Below, piece by piece: positions 7,310 to 14,280 of a stretch of DNA of 25,367 bases. The translations under genes were made by a program, and so were the position numbers. The notes under the pieces are model-generated. The model was not told the DNA's origin and did not search any database. It saw nothing but the letters and a program-made list of their open reading frames with translations. Position 1 is the first letter of the stretch, and each line of letters begins with the position of its first letter. The stretch lies in the IMG/VR virus record IMGVR_UViG_3300030333_008834, positions 295 to 25,661 of that record; one strand, given 5' to 3'. This DNA is from a virus.

Positions 7310-8302
7310 TTAACTTATCTTTGGAAAGTGCTTGAGTAAATCTATTCCTAATTCTTTAGCTTCGTCTAAGTATTTAAGCGGATTATAATCACTGTTTGTA
7401 GAAGCAATTGATATCCAGGACTGCATAATTCCTAATTCTAAAGATCTGGCCCTAGTAATACCTGTCTGGTTTTTAAACTTTTGCTTACTTAGTCTATGAT
7501 TTCCAAGATAATCAGTGTCTGGATGCCACTCAATAACGTCATCCAAAGTTGACTCAGTTACTTTCTCTATAAGCGATATGATTTCTGAAGTGTTTAGAGG
7601 ATTTTCAGCAGTAATGTTAAAGTGATCATTTCTGGTGCTACTATTGATAAGTTTAACTACACTATAACAGAAGTCTTCTACATGCATATAGTCTTTAATC
7701 TTGTCTGGATCTAGAAACATATCAATATTTTTAACATTATTCTTTACAGCATACAAAGACTTTGCAATAAGAGAGTTCATGTCACCTACTCCGCCGTAAG
7801 CAAACAAAGGTCGAACAACTAACCAATCTTTAGCATTGTTTCTTACAAACATCTCACCTGCATACTTTTGTATAGCGTAGTCTGTTCTTGGAAAAATAAC
7901 ACTTTCTTCAGTAATGTCGCAATCCTGATAGAGAAAAGTATCATAAATCACTGTTGTGCCAGTGTATACTATAGTGACGCCTGAAATGTTTGCTGCTTCA
8001 GTAATCTTTTTTGTACCTAAAACATTAGTCATAACAGACTCGTCTGGATTAAGTGCTACAACATCTGTTCCTACAACAGCTGCATTATGAACAATAACGT
8101 CTAAGTCCAAGTCGTCAAACAAAGAAACCCAGTCATCTATACTGTTTCTATGTACACAAACCTCACAGCTTTCAGTAAAAGCCATGTATTCGTTTGCATA
8201 AACTGAGTTATCTAAAGAAACAAATGTGTTTCCTTGACTTTCAATCTCTTTTGCAAGATTAACTGCAATAAAACCTTTTTCGCCCGTAATTCCAATTCTC
8301 AT
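7310..8302 (-). CDS. NAD-dependent epimerase/dehydratase (extended SDR family)
   Basis: 330 residues. I place the start at the ATG at 8302 (MRIGITGEKGFIA), not the in-frame ATG 21 bases upstream, because AAAAGGAAATAAA precedes it and this avoids overlap with the previous stop. Motifs are the Rossmann glycine pattern GxxGxxG at residues 4-10, VIVHNAA near 70-75, and the catalytic Y142-x-x-x-K146 (DYAIQKYAGE). Extended SDR enzymes oxidise or epimerise nucleotide sugars using bound NAD. In phages they modify host surface sugars, make sugars for DNA glycosylation or decorate virions. The substrate cannot be read from the sequence. Confidence 0.85.
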   Translation of the reverse strand: MRIGITGEKGFIAVNLAKEIESQGNTFVSLDNSVYANEYMAFTESCEVCVHRNSIDDWVSLFDDLDLDVIVHNAAVVGTDVVALNPDESVMTNVLGTKKITEAANISGVTIVYTGTTVIYDTFLYQDCDITEESVIFPRTDYAIQKYAGEMFVRNNAKDWLVVRPLFAYGGVGDMNSLIAKSLYAVKNNVKNIDMFLDPDKIKDYMHVEDFCYSVVKLINSSTRNDHFNITAENPLNTSEIISLIEKVTESTLDDVIEWHPDTDYLGNHRLSKQKFKNQTGITRARSLELGIMQSWISIASTNSDYNPLKYLDEAKELGIDLLKHFPKIS

Positions 8303-8303
8303 T

Positions 8304-8573
8304 TTATTTCCTTTTAGTATCATTAAAATAGATGTTTGTATGTTTTTGCTGTGTTTTAATAGCTTTTACGGTATTTTTTTTACTGTCAAAAACTTCAAAA
8401 GACTTGTTTTTTTCATCAACTTTGATTATTAAAACATTGTGATAGTATATACTGGTATTATAATAAGAAGAAGAAACATTTACACAGACTAAGTCTCCGA
8501 TATTAGCTTGATCTAACAAAAATATATTGGTTATAGTATACATGTTTTCTATTTGACAGCATTCTCTTCTCAT
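8304..8573 (-). CDS. Small hypothetical protein, SH3-like barrel candidate
   Basis: 89 residues from the ATG at 8573; an internal ATG at 8543 is also possible, as neither has a strong ribosome site. The core NIGDLVCVNV...HNVLIIKVDEKNKSFEVF...NTVKAIK reads as five or six short beta strands, the usual shape of small phage barrel proteins. It resembles the products at 4896-5114 and 6272-6493. It ends one base before the epimerase start. Function unknown. Confidence 0.6.
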   Translation of the reverse strand: MRRECCQIENMYTITNIFLLDQANIGDLVCVNVSSSYYNTSIYYHNVLIIKVDEKNKSFEVFDSKKNTVKAIKTQQKHTNIYFNDTKRK

Positions 8574-8582
8574 GTTTATATG

Positions 8583-9380
8583 TTAACCAATAACCTGTCT
8601 AGACTCAACCCAATGAGTAGTACGCTTATCAGGAGTCTGATCTTTAGTGACTATATGTCCGTTATAATCTTTCTGTCTACCGTAAACAACAAATCCTTCT
8701 GATGCATTGCCTTCTTCGCCGCTAAACGTATAATAAGACTTTATTGTGGCACCCTGTTCTTGATAAGACTTATTTATAACATAAATTATAGCGAGTCTTA
8801 AAGTCACGAGGTTGACGTCTGTTAAATTTTTTACTTGAGCATATGGATTTATACGTGAATACCATAAAGATTCAGCCTTGATATAATTTCCAACCCCAGA
8901 AATAACATTTTGATTCATTAAGACGTCACATATATTTTTGTTGTTTTTCTTTCTTAGAATACTCAAGAATTCTTTAGGAGTAGGAGGATTAAACAACATG
9001 TCAGGACCGATAGAAGAAAGCTTTTTATTTAGATCTTCCTTAGACTTTATCTGAAAGGTTCCAAAATTTCTTATATCATTAAAACACAAAACTGAATCTT
9101 TTGTTGTAGTTATCTTTATTCTGGTATGTTTAGTTTCTACATTGTTCCAAGATCCTGTCATCCCAAGAGTGTTAAAGACTACTTTTTCGCCCAAATCAAA
9201 CCATATAAACTTACCTTTGCAATTAAAGGATAGAATTTTAAGGCCAATTAAGCTTTTTAAATTTTCTATTGGCTTTTTAGTATATCTTCCGCTTAAAACT
9301 GAAATGTTTTTGATTGTTTGATTTTGATAATAGTCGTTTAGTTTATCAACAAAAAGCTTTACTTCGGGTCCTTCAGGCAG
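8583..9380 (-). CDS. nei-like: Fpg/Nei-family DNA glycosylase, zincless, with apparent CTG start
   Basis: 265 residues if translation starts at the CTG at 9380-9378. This gives (M)PEGPEVKLF, the catalytic N-terminus of the Fpg/Nei family, where Pro2 is the nucleophile and Glu3 assists. AGGAAA lies 6 nt upstream, and the CTG comes one base after the previous stop. No ATG, GTG or TTG exists at that position; starting at the TTG at 9194 would lose 62 residues including the catalytic end. Other motifs are CKGKFIW (residues 54-60, family lysine), LGMTGSW, RNFGTF, the helix-two-turn-helix region NQNVISGVGNYIKAESLW and a C-terminal DKRTTHWVESRQ hairpin. The four zinc cysteines are missing, so it resembles the zincless-finger branch (NEIL1/mimivirus type). 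It excises oxidised bases from DNA. Confidence 0.85.
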   Translation of the reverse strand: MPEGPEVKLFVDKLNDYYQNQTIKNISVLSGRYTKKPIENLKSLIGLKILSFNCKGKFIWFDLGEKVVFNTLGMTGSWNNVETKHTRIKITTTKDSVLCFNDIRNFGTFQIKSKEDLNKKLSSIGPDMLFNPPTPKEFLSILRKKNNKNICDVLMNQNVISGVGNYIKAESLWYSRINPYAQVKNLTDVNLVTLRLAIIYVINKSYQEQGATIKSYYTFSGEEGNASEGFVVYGRQKDYNGHIVTKDQTPDKRTTHWVESRQVIG

Positions 9381-9381
9381 T

Positions 9382-9597
9382 TTAATTTTCCTTATTTTGA
9401 GAAGATTCTACTCGATCTACTTCTGGATGATCATCCTCAGTGTTTGCTGAGTTTTTGTCTACACCTTCTTTTGGCAAGGTTGCATCATGAATTTTATTTC
9501 CAAGTCTCTCTTGATCAAATGCAATCAATAACTGCATAATTGGATGTGCAACAATATTATGAAATGCATAACTCTTAAAAATGTCTTTAATTTTCAT
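9382..9597 (-). CDS. Small conserved-looking phage protein, unknown function
   Basis: 71 residues (MKIKDIFKSYAFHNIVAHPIMQLL...). The first 45 residues include FHNIVAHPIMQLL and GNKIHDATLP, a compact motif I associate with small phage proteins of unknown role. The last 25 residues are acidic, hydrophilic and probably disordered. It overlaps the end of the preceding gene by 11 bp and stops one base before the glycosylase start. The downstream AGGAAA for the glycosylase lies in its last codons, so the two are probably translationally coupled. Confidence 0.65.
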   Translation of the reverse strand: MKIKDIFKSYAFHNIVAHPIMQLLIAFDQERLGNKIHDATLPKEGVDKNSANTEDDHPEVDRVESSQNKEN

Positions 9598-9904
9598 TTA
9601 GTACCTTTATAATGTCTAGGTCAGTAAAGCCATATATTTTTTTATTAGAAGATATACCAGTATAACTGCCGTACGGGAAGTCATGTGAGTTAAACTCTAA
9701 AGGTATAACATAGACAGAAGAAAACTCAAATCTGTCGTAAATTTCTAACAAGTATGACTTTGTAAAAATAAATCGTCTATAGACATCTAGGTTGCACAGT
9801 TCTTCATACTTTGCTTTTTTATAGTGCTTTGTGTCTTTAAACGACCAAAATTTATTTGGAACTTTACTCGATTGCGTCCGAATACGGCTCAATTGGCAAC
9901 TCAT
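9587..9904 (-). CDS. Hypothetical protein, start uncertain
   Basis: 105 residues from the ATG at 9904. A TTG at 9913 gives 108, and no good start lies after the upstream stop at 9864, so about 40 bp overlap with the deoxyribosyltransferase gene is unavoidable. The body is Lys/Tyr/Phe-rich (KFWSFKDTKHYKKAKYEELC, then YVIPLEFNSHDFPYGSYTG). No recognised domain, signal or membrane helix is present. Its position between nucleotide and repair genes does not assign a role. Confidence 0.55.
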   Translation of the reverse strand: MSCQLSRIRTQSSKVPNKFWSFKDTKHYKKAKYEELCNLDVYRRFIFTKSYLLEIYDRFEFSSVYVIPLEFNSHDFPYGSYTGISSNKKIYGFTDLDIIKVLNEN

Positions 9905-10313
9905 CACTTTCAATAACTCTGTCTAGATATTCTTCAAGCTGCTCAAAAGAAGTACAAACCTTAATACCACTTCTTGCTAACATTAGATTAAACTTAGCAC
10001 CTTCTGGAAGACCTGCACAGAAATATACGATTGGCTTGTCAAATGCAAATGCAAATCCTGCTTCCCAAATAGTACCAATATCCTTATCACGTGTATTTAC
10101 TAGCAAAAAGTCTGATGTCTTAATGTGATGAAGATTTCCATCGAACGTTTCATCTTGAACTTCCTTTGGAGCATTAGGTGGACAAACAAAAATTCTTCGT
10201 GGGGACGCAAGATCAAAGTAGTCTGATCTTTCATCAAAGATTTGCTCAAGTCGTGTTAGTTCTTCTGCTTGTACTGGATTAAACCAACCGCTAGCTAGGT
10301 AAATCTTTTTCAT
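9864..10313 (-). CDS. Nucleoside 2-deoxyribosyltransferase-like protein
   Basis: 149 residues. Family features are the N-terminal KKIYLASGWF strand and loop, D68 in KTSDFLLVNTRD, and the active-site block DIGTIWEAGFAFAFDKPIV with the predicted catalytic E84. These enzymes transfer 2-deoxyribose between bases, or hydrolyse deoxynucleosides or their monophosphates. Phage copies are usually placed in nucleotide salvage. AAAAGGAATATACAC-ATG gives a clear start. It follows the divergent ThyX gene by 76 nt, so the two may be co-expressed. The substrate is not predictable, and a role in making or removing a modified nucleotide is speculative. Confidence 0.8.
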   Translation of the reverse strand: MKKIYLASGWFNPVQAEELTRLEQIFDERSDYFDLASPRRIFVCPPNAPKEVQDETFDGNLHHIKTSDFLLVNTRDKDIGTIWEAGFAFAFDKPIVYFCAGLPEGAKFNLMLARSGIKVCTSFEQLEEYLDRVIESDELPIEPYSDAIE

Positions 10314-10330
10314 GTGTATATTCCTTTTTA

Positions 10331-10392
10331 TAAATGTTTTTTTAAAATGACTTAATCTGTAAATGTTTTTCTAAAATTGTAACTGTTTTTTA
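10331..10392. repeat. Short AT-rich direct repeats between ThyX-like and deoxyribosyltransferase genes
   Basis: TAAATGTTTTT(T/C)TAAAAT occurs at 10331 and 10360 (period 29), with a shorter AACTGTTTTTTAA at 10381 at the end of the ThyX-like gene. It might be a regulator site or a weak termination region. No stable hairpin is evident. Confidence 0.4.
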
Positions 10393-11373
10393 ACCCTTTG
10401 AAAAGCTACTTCGAACATTTTCAATAGCAACTACGTCTTCATTCCAAAGTCGCGTAAATATCTTTTGCTCACCGCTTGATCGACCATTGATCTCTTCACG
10501 ACGACACTGATAAATTGCATCATTCTCGTTAAATTCGAAGAGGTCATTCTTTGGTTCTGGATGATAAAGGTTTGTACCTCGAGAAGTAAACGAACCATCA
10601 GGTAACTCTACACGGAAGGTACGAACATAATGCATATCAGGCCTGCTAAAGTCTAGACAAGTTGCAACTTCTGGAATACAATCAACGACTAAGCGAGCAA
10701 TCTTTGTAGCCATAATGTTGTCAACCTCAGGCTGAATTTGAACATCTTGACGTTGCTTAATAAATCCAATTAGGTCCTTAAGATTAAACCTAGCAATATA
10801 GAAAGTTTCCATACACTTTGGAAGAATAACACGCGCATCCATCATTGAAACGACCTTGCTATCAACCATATCAGAATATAACTGCTTTGCTTGTGCTACC
10901 AACTCAGTATACCTAAAATAGAAATCATTAGGCGTAGTATTGCAGTTTTCAATGGACTCTGGAATCAAAGCATTATCATTCCTAAGATCTCGATCACCCG
11001 TGCATTGTGCTGCAAATGAACCAGCACGATGTCGAATAAGATGTGTCACAGTTTGTGTATCAATACCACTAATCTTAAAAGTAAAACCTAGACACTCCAT
11101 AGGAGTTGGTAGAGCTCTAAAGTTAAGAACATCGATAAGGTTTTCTGACGCCTCTTCTGGTGTAGCGTTATCAAACAAAACCTCGTCAGGATGATCAGCC
11201 CATGTTGCCTTTGTCATGTTCCATGCAATCTTTTGTGCTTGCTCACGAGTTGGTCCATCTACTAACTCAATTGTAAGAGATTCAAGATTATTAATAAAGT
11301 TAGTAACAGGTACTTGATCAAACTTAAGGTCCATAGGAAGTTGAACTGGATCGAGGTCGTTGTTAATTGGCAT
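10390..11373 (-). CDS. Divergent ThyX-like flavin-dependent thymidylate synthase homologue
   Basis: 327 residues, longer than typical ThyX (about 220-250) because of extra N- and C-terminal segments. The ThyX fold is suggested by FTFKISGIDTQTVTHLIRHR followed by RVILPKCMETFYIARFNLKDLIGFIKQR and a QPE segment. The signature RHRx7S is altered: R114-H-R116 is followed by AGSFAAQ then C124, and the usual NExSxRY is replaced by AAQCTGDRD. So the flavin and dUMP loop has changed. A canonical ThyX lies at 13518-14216. AAGGAACATTAA-ATG marks the start, preceded by a GTGTAAA-type promoter. The gene looks richer in GC than its neighbours. It may be a ThyX paralogue with altered substrate (for example another pyrimidine C5 transfer) or a repurposed enzyme. 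Family is fairly sure, activity is not. Confidence 0.75.
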   Translation of the reverse strand: MPINNDLDPVQLPMDLKFDQVPVTNFINNLESLTIELVDGPTREQAQKIAWNMTKATWADHPDEVLFDNATPEEASENLIDVLNFRALPTPMECLGFTFKISGIDTQTVTHLIRHRAGSFAAQCTGDRDLRNDNALIPESIENCNTTPNDFYFRYTELVAQAKQLYSDMVDSKVVSMMDARVILPKCMETFYIARFNLKDLIGFIKQRQDVQIQPEVDNIMATKIARLVVDCIPEVATCLDFSRPDMHYVRTFRVELPDGSFTSRGTNLYHPEPKNDLFEFNENDAIYQCRREEINGRSSGEQKIFTRLWNEDVVAIENVRSSFSKG

Positions 11374-11407
11374 TTAATGTTCCTTTCAATATATTTCTTA
11401 TATTGAA

Positions 11408-11436
11408 ATTATAGGTCCATTTTTTAAATTTTACAC
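11408..11436 (-). promoter_or_regulatory. Promoter GTGTAAA-N16-TATAAT, upstream of the ThyX-like gene
   Basis: Minus strand: GTGTAAA at 11436-11430, 16-nt spacer, TATAAT at 11413-11408, 35 nt before the ATG at 11373. It has the same two elements and spacing as the sites at 14242-14270 and 25050-25078. Confidence 0.6.
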
Positions 11437-11443
11437 CATTAAG

Positions 11444-11839
11444 TTAAAATTTGTTTGGGTGCATTATATTCAGAAAATCTTTAAGCTTCTGAAGTTGGTT
11501 GGGCTTTGTAAAGTTGTCGCTGATAAGGTTTATTATGATGCGCGTCTCTTCAGGTGGCATCAGCAAATCAGTTTCCAAAACTAAAATAAAATAAGCAATT
11601 AAAGGAATTGTAAGTGCCATCTGTGATTCTGTTGCACTTGAGTCTTGCTTGTCATCGCTAAGAAGATCATTTCTAAACTCCTCTATTGAAGAAAATATAT
11701 TTGACCAGTTTGTAGGCATCTTTGAAGCTTTTTCAAAAATCTCGCTTACTTCCTGCGCAATATTTTCTCTATCCTTTTTTTCTACTTCATCGTTTTCAAA
11801 AAGGTTCTTGAAAACCTCAGTTAACTGGTGTTTGTTCAT
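11444..11839 (-). CDS. Hypothetical helical protein
   Basis: 131 residues with a very good ribosome site (GAGGATAAAA-ATG) inside the end of the preceding gene (23-bp overlap). It is predicted mostly alpha-helical, with an acidic N-terminal half (NLFENDEVEKKDRENIAQEVSEIF). A hydrophobic stretch at about residues 75-95 (LTIPLIAYFILVLETDLLM) could be a buried helix or a single membrane segment. No family recognised. Coupling to the 227-residue gene suggests a shared process. Confidence 0.65.
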   Translation of the reverse strand: MNKHQLTEVFKNLFENDEVEKKDRENIAQEVSEIFEKASKMPTNWSNIFSSIEEFRNDLLSDDKQDSSATESQMALTIPLIAYFILVLETDLLMPPEETRIIINLISDNFTKPNQLQKLKDFLNIMHPNKF

Positions 11840-12500
11840 TTTTATCCTCGTATGTTAATTCATATAGAGATTTCAAGACATGTTTGCTGTCTTTATCTAC
11901 GTAATTATTTTGTATACATTTATCTATGCTTTGATTAAAACTTAAATTATTGTTTTTAGAATACAAAAAAACGGACTCGTAGTCCGCATGTGTTTTTGAA
12001 GCAACAAAGTCTTCATCATCAATATCTAAATGAAATACATTTCTACAGATAGCAAATTGTATTTCTTTAATTAAGATATGCTGTAGTTTTTGTTTTAAAT
12101 CTTCTACTTGAGTAATATTAGCAGACATATTGGCTTCTAGTTCAACAATACCTTCATCAAACGTATCTTTGTTGTAGTAGTATCTTGCTTTATCATAAGT
12201 TATACTGAAGTCTTTAAGTTCTGTATTTATGTTTATTAACATGTCAATAGTAAATTCTTCACACAGACTTAAACTATGTCCAAAATCTATTTTATGTTTT
12301 CTACTTAATATTAGATTATAATTTGAAGATGCATCAACATAAAGTATATTGTAGTCAACTATAATTGTTAACTGGAGTTGTTTTGCTGCACCTAGTACAA
12401 AATATATATCGCTTAGAATAGTATCCCATATTAGCTTAAGATAATATGATGAGCTAAATTCTTTTTTTGAGTACAATTTTAGCTCATCATAGATAAACAT
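11817..12500 (-). CDS. Hypothetical protein
   Basis: 227 residues, start supported by AAAAAGGATATTAGC-ATG. It begins MFIYDELKLYSKKEF and mixes beta-like segments (LQLTIIVDYNILYVDASS) with helices (QVEDLKQKLQHILIKEIQF). No catalytic motif, signal peptide or membrane segment is convincing. It lies between the all-alpha dUTPase-like gene, with a 1-nt gap, and the 131-residue gene it overlaps. It belongs to the nucleotide-metabolism operon by position only. Confidence 0.65.
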   Translation of the reverse strand: MFIYDELKLYSKKEFSSSYYLKLIWDTILSDIYFVLGAAKQLQLTIIVDYNILYVDASSNYNLILSRKHKIDFGHSLSLCEEFTIDMLININTELKDFSITYDKARYYYNKDTFDEGIVELEANMSANITQVEDLKQKLQHILIKEIQFAICRNVFHLDIDDEDFVASKTHADYESVFLYSKNNNLSFNQSIDKCIQNNYVDKDSKHVLKSLYELTYEDKNEQTPVN

Positions 12501-12501
12501 G

Positions 12502-12879
12502 CTAATATCCTTTTTGTATCCTCTTTCTAATTATCTCGTCTTTCTTGTTGAACGCGTCATAAAATTCGTCGACATCAACACCCATCAAGATCATAAGTGA
12601 GTAAAAGTAATTAAAAGCATCAACAATTTCTTCAAGAAACTCTTCCCGATTAATTTCAGGCATGTCGGTATCTCGATGTGGTTTCCAGTTTTTAAGATGA
12701 CCGAGTGCTTCAAACATCTCTTCAACACCTTTTAAGGCAGTCTCTCTTAGCATTACTTGACTCTCTTTCTTGCTAATATCAACTGGCCAACTTTGATAAG
12801 TGTTAGGATATTTTTCTTTAATAAGCTGCATGAAAGTTTCTCGCTTATTAAAAAGATCACTTAGTCTATCAATACTCAT
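12502..12879 (-). CDS. All-alpha NTP pyrophosphatase, dimeric dUTPase/dCTPase type
   Basis: 125 residues. The metal-binding pattern of the MazG/dimeric dUTPase superfamily is complete: E54-x-x-E57, then 26 residues, then E84-x-x-D87 (VEEMFEAL and EEIVDAFNYF). The WK after the first helix and the C-terminal YDAFNKKDEIIRKRIQKGY resemble dimeric dUTPases, which end in a K-x-x-x-N-x-K-R pattern. T4 gp56 (dCTPase/dUTPase) belongs to the same fold class. It would hydrolyse dUTP, or dUTP and dCTP, to monophosphates and feed ThyX with dUMP. A trimeric dUTPase at 20023-20535 duplicates the function with an unrelated fold. GAGGACTAA-ATG couples it to the upstream gene. Which nucleotide it prefers is unknown. 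Confidence 0.75.
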   Translation of the reverse strand: MSIDRLSDLFNKRETFMQLIKEKYPNTYQSWPVDISKKESQVMLRETALKGVEEMFEALGHLKNWKPHRDTDMPEINREEFLEEIVDAFNYFYSLMILMGVDVDEFYDAFNKKDEIIRKRIQKGY

Positions 12880-13098
12880 TTAGTCCTCAACTTCGTCTTG
12901 AGTTTGTGAAACTGCATTGTGCAGCATTTTTTGAATTTGATCTTCAAATACATCTAGATATTCTTGCTCAACAAGCAGCATTCCGTCTTCTTCCCTAAGT
13001 GTTACCATTCTAAGGTGATCAATAACATCTGTTCCAGTAAGAATCGCTACTTGCACTAGCTTAGCAATATGTCCAATTGTATTGTCGTGTAGTCTCAT
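12880..13098 (-). CDS. Small conserved-looking phage protein, unknown function
   Basis: 72 residues (MRLHDNTIGHIAKLVQVAILTGTDVIDHLRM...). The first half is a helix-rich, well-ordered segment resembling short proteins of T4-like marine phages. The tail is acidic (SQTQDEVED). AAAGGAAAAAA-ATG is a strong start. Its stop directly abuts the start of the dUTPase-like gene (TAAATG), so the two are probably translationally coupled. No catalytic motif is visible. Confidence 0.7.
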   Translation of the reverse strand: MRLHDNTIGHIAKLVQVAILTGTDVIDHLRMVTLREEDGMLLVEQEYLDVFEDQIQKMLHNAVSQTQDEVED

Positions 13099-13107
13099 TT
13101 TTTTCCT

Positions 13108-13476
13108 TTACACCACTAAAGGTGATTTTTGAATTTGATTGTTAATGACATCACTGTCATGTTCCATAACTTTTATTATATCAACACCTTCAACTTTTTT
13201 TAAAGATTTTACTACAGTCATAAACTTATCTTTTTCTTCAATGAATGCAGGAATATAAGAAACGTTAAGCTCAATAAGTCTATGCCCGTAAGATGTAACA
13301 ACGTCTGAAATGGGGCGTGTTTGTCTTACAGTCACAATGCCTGGTAATGCTCTCATATCTGTCATTATATCAAGAACCGTAGGGTCATCTCTATCTTCAA
13401 TGTTAATTCTACATCTAACAAGCATATTAACTAAATCGCTGTGTCTCTCTAAGAGTAATCCAAATTTTTTATTCAT
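13108..13476 (-). CDS. Hypothetical protein with ferredoxin-like alternation
   Basis: 122 residues. The order RCRINIEDR (strand), DPTVLDIMTDMRALPG (helix), IVTVRQTR (strand), HRLIELNVSYIP (strand), KDKFMTVVKSLKKVEGVD (helix), IIKVMEHD (strand) fits a beta-alpha-beta-beta-alpha-beta ferredoxin-like domain, as in ACT or small regulatory domains. No ligand-binding motif was identified. GAGGTAGTTAATT-ATG supports the start. It stands between ThyX and the dUTPase-like gene, so a regulatory or structural role near nucleotide metabolism is possible but unproven. Confidence 0.7.
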   Translation of the reverse strand: MNKKFGLLLERHSDLVNMLVRCRINIEDRDDPTVLDIMTDMRALPGIVTVRQTRPISDVVTSYGHRLIELNVSYIPAFIEEKDKFMTVVKSLKKVEGVDIIKVMEHDSDVINNQIQKSPLVV

Positions 13477-13517
13477 AATTAACTACCTCGTTTAGAGTTA
13501 AATATGCTTGTTATAGT

Positions 13518-14216
13518 CTATGTGTTTAAGTCGATATAGCTTTTAATAGTTTCAGGCCATATTTCTAAAATGATATCCCTCATCCTTTCAGCTAAAACTT
13601 GAATTTCCCGTTGTGCTCCTTCATGTGTTCTTAAGTCAATAAACTTTAAAATATTATTAAGATTAGCAGTCGCATAATATTCCGTGTATAAGTTTTGTGG
13701 TAAAACCATTCTTGCCTGCTCTCTGGCTACTCCACTTTCAATCATAGAGTTATATAAAGAAACTGAGTTTGACATATGATGCTGAACTGCTTCGTCACAA
13801 AGTCTACTCTCTAAATCAATAGGATATGCAGAAACAACTGGATTAATTAGCTCATTAATATTAGAAGCTTGTCGATTCGACTTGTGTTGAGTCCTATATT
13901 GATTAGGTACATAAAACTCTAGGTTTTCCCCTGTATACCTCCTAGAAATTTCGTTGTAAGACCACGTTCGATGTCTGTGGTGTTGACTTCTAACAAAAAG
14001 AGGAACCTTGATTCTAAAGGTTGCAATGTTATGCTCTAGTGTCGAGGTGTGCTTATGCTTAATAAGATAAGAAATTAACTTTCTATCCTTTTCATCTAAC
14101 TCACTCTTTTGAACGCCAAAAGAAACTCTAGCTGAGTTTACAACAGTGATGTCGTCGCCCATGTGTTGGACAAGTTCAATTTTACCAATATTATCGCCAT
14201 ATAAAAAGTGTGTCAT
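13518..14216 (-). CDS. thyX: Flavin-dependent thymidylate synthase ThyX
   Basis: 232 residues, normal length. The ThyX signature RHRx7S is intact at R81-H-R83 to S91, followed by RRY (RHRTWSYNEISRRY). ARMVLPQNLYTEYYATANLNNILKFIDLR matches the second conserved block, and AQREIQVLAERM the third. It makes dTMP from dUMP using methylenetetrahydrofolate, FAD and NADPH. Start: AAAGGAGCTATTAAT-ATG, 26 nt after the -10 of a GTGTAAA-type promoter. It works downstream of ribonucleotide reductase and the dUTPases in this window. A divergent homologue at 10390 lacks the signature, so this is the enzyme expected to supply thymidylate. Confidence 0.95.
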   Translation of the reverse strand: MTHFLYGDNIGKIELVQHMGDDITVVNSARVSFGVQKSELDEKDRKLISYLIKHKHTSTLEHNIATFRIKVPLFVRSQHHRHRTWSYNEISRRYTGENLEFYVPNQYRTQHKSNRQASNINELINPVVSAYPIDLESRLCDEAVQHHMSNSVSLYNSMIESGVAREQARMVLPQNLYTEYYATANLNNILKFIDLRTHEGAQREIQVLAERMRDIILEIWPETIKSYIDLNT

Positions 14217-14241
14217 ATATTAATAGCTCCTTTATAGAAAA

Positions 14242-14270
14242 ATTATATTAATATATGACAATATTTACAC
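14242..14270 (-). promoter_or_regulatory. Promoter GTGTAAA-N16-TATAAT upstream of thyX
   Basis: Minus strand: GTGTAAA at 14270-14264, 16-nt spacer, TATAAT at 14247-14242. It lies in the 64-nt gap between the amidase stop and the thyX start, and is preceded by a G as in the ThyX-like promoter (GGTGTAAA). Confidence 0.6.
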
Positions 14271-14280
14271 CAAAATTTAA

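Noticed and set aside
8771-8778. TATAAATA on the minus strand inside the DNA glycosylase gene
   Set aside because: It lies in coding sequence nearly 200 nt before the next start, and in AT-rich DNA such an octamer is expected by chance.
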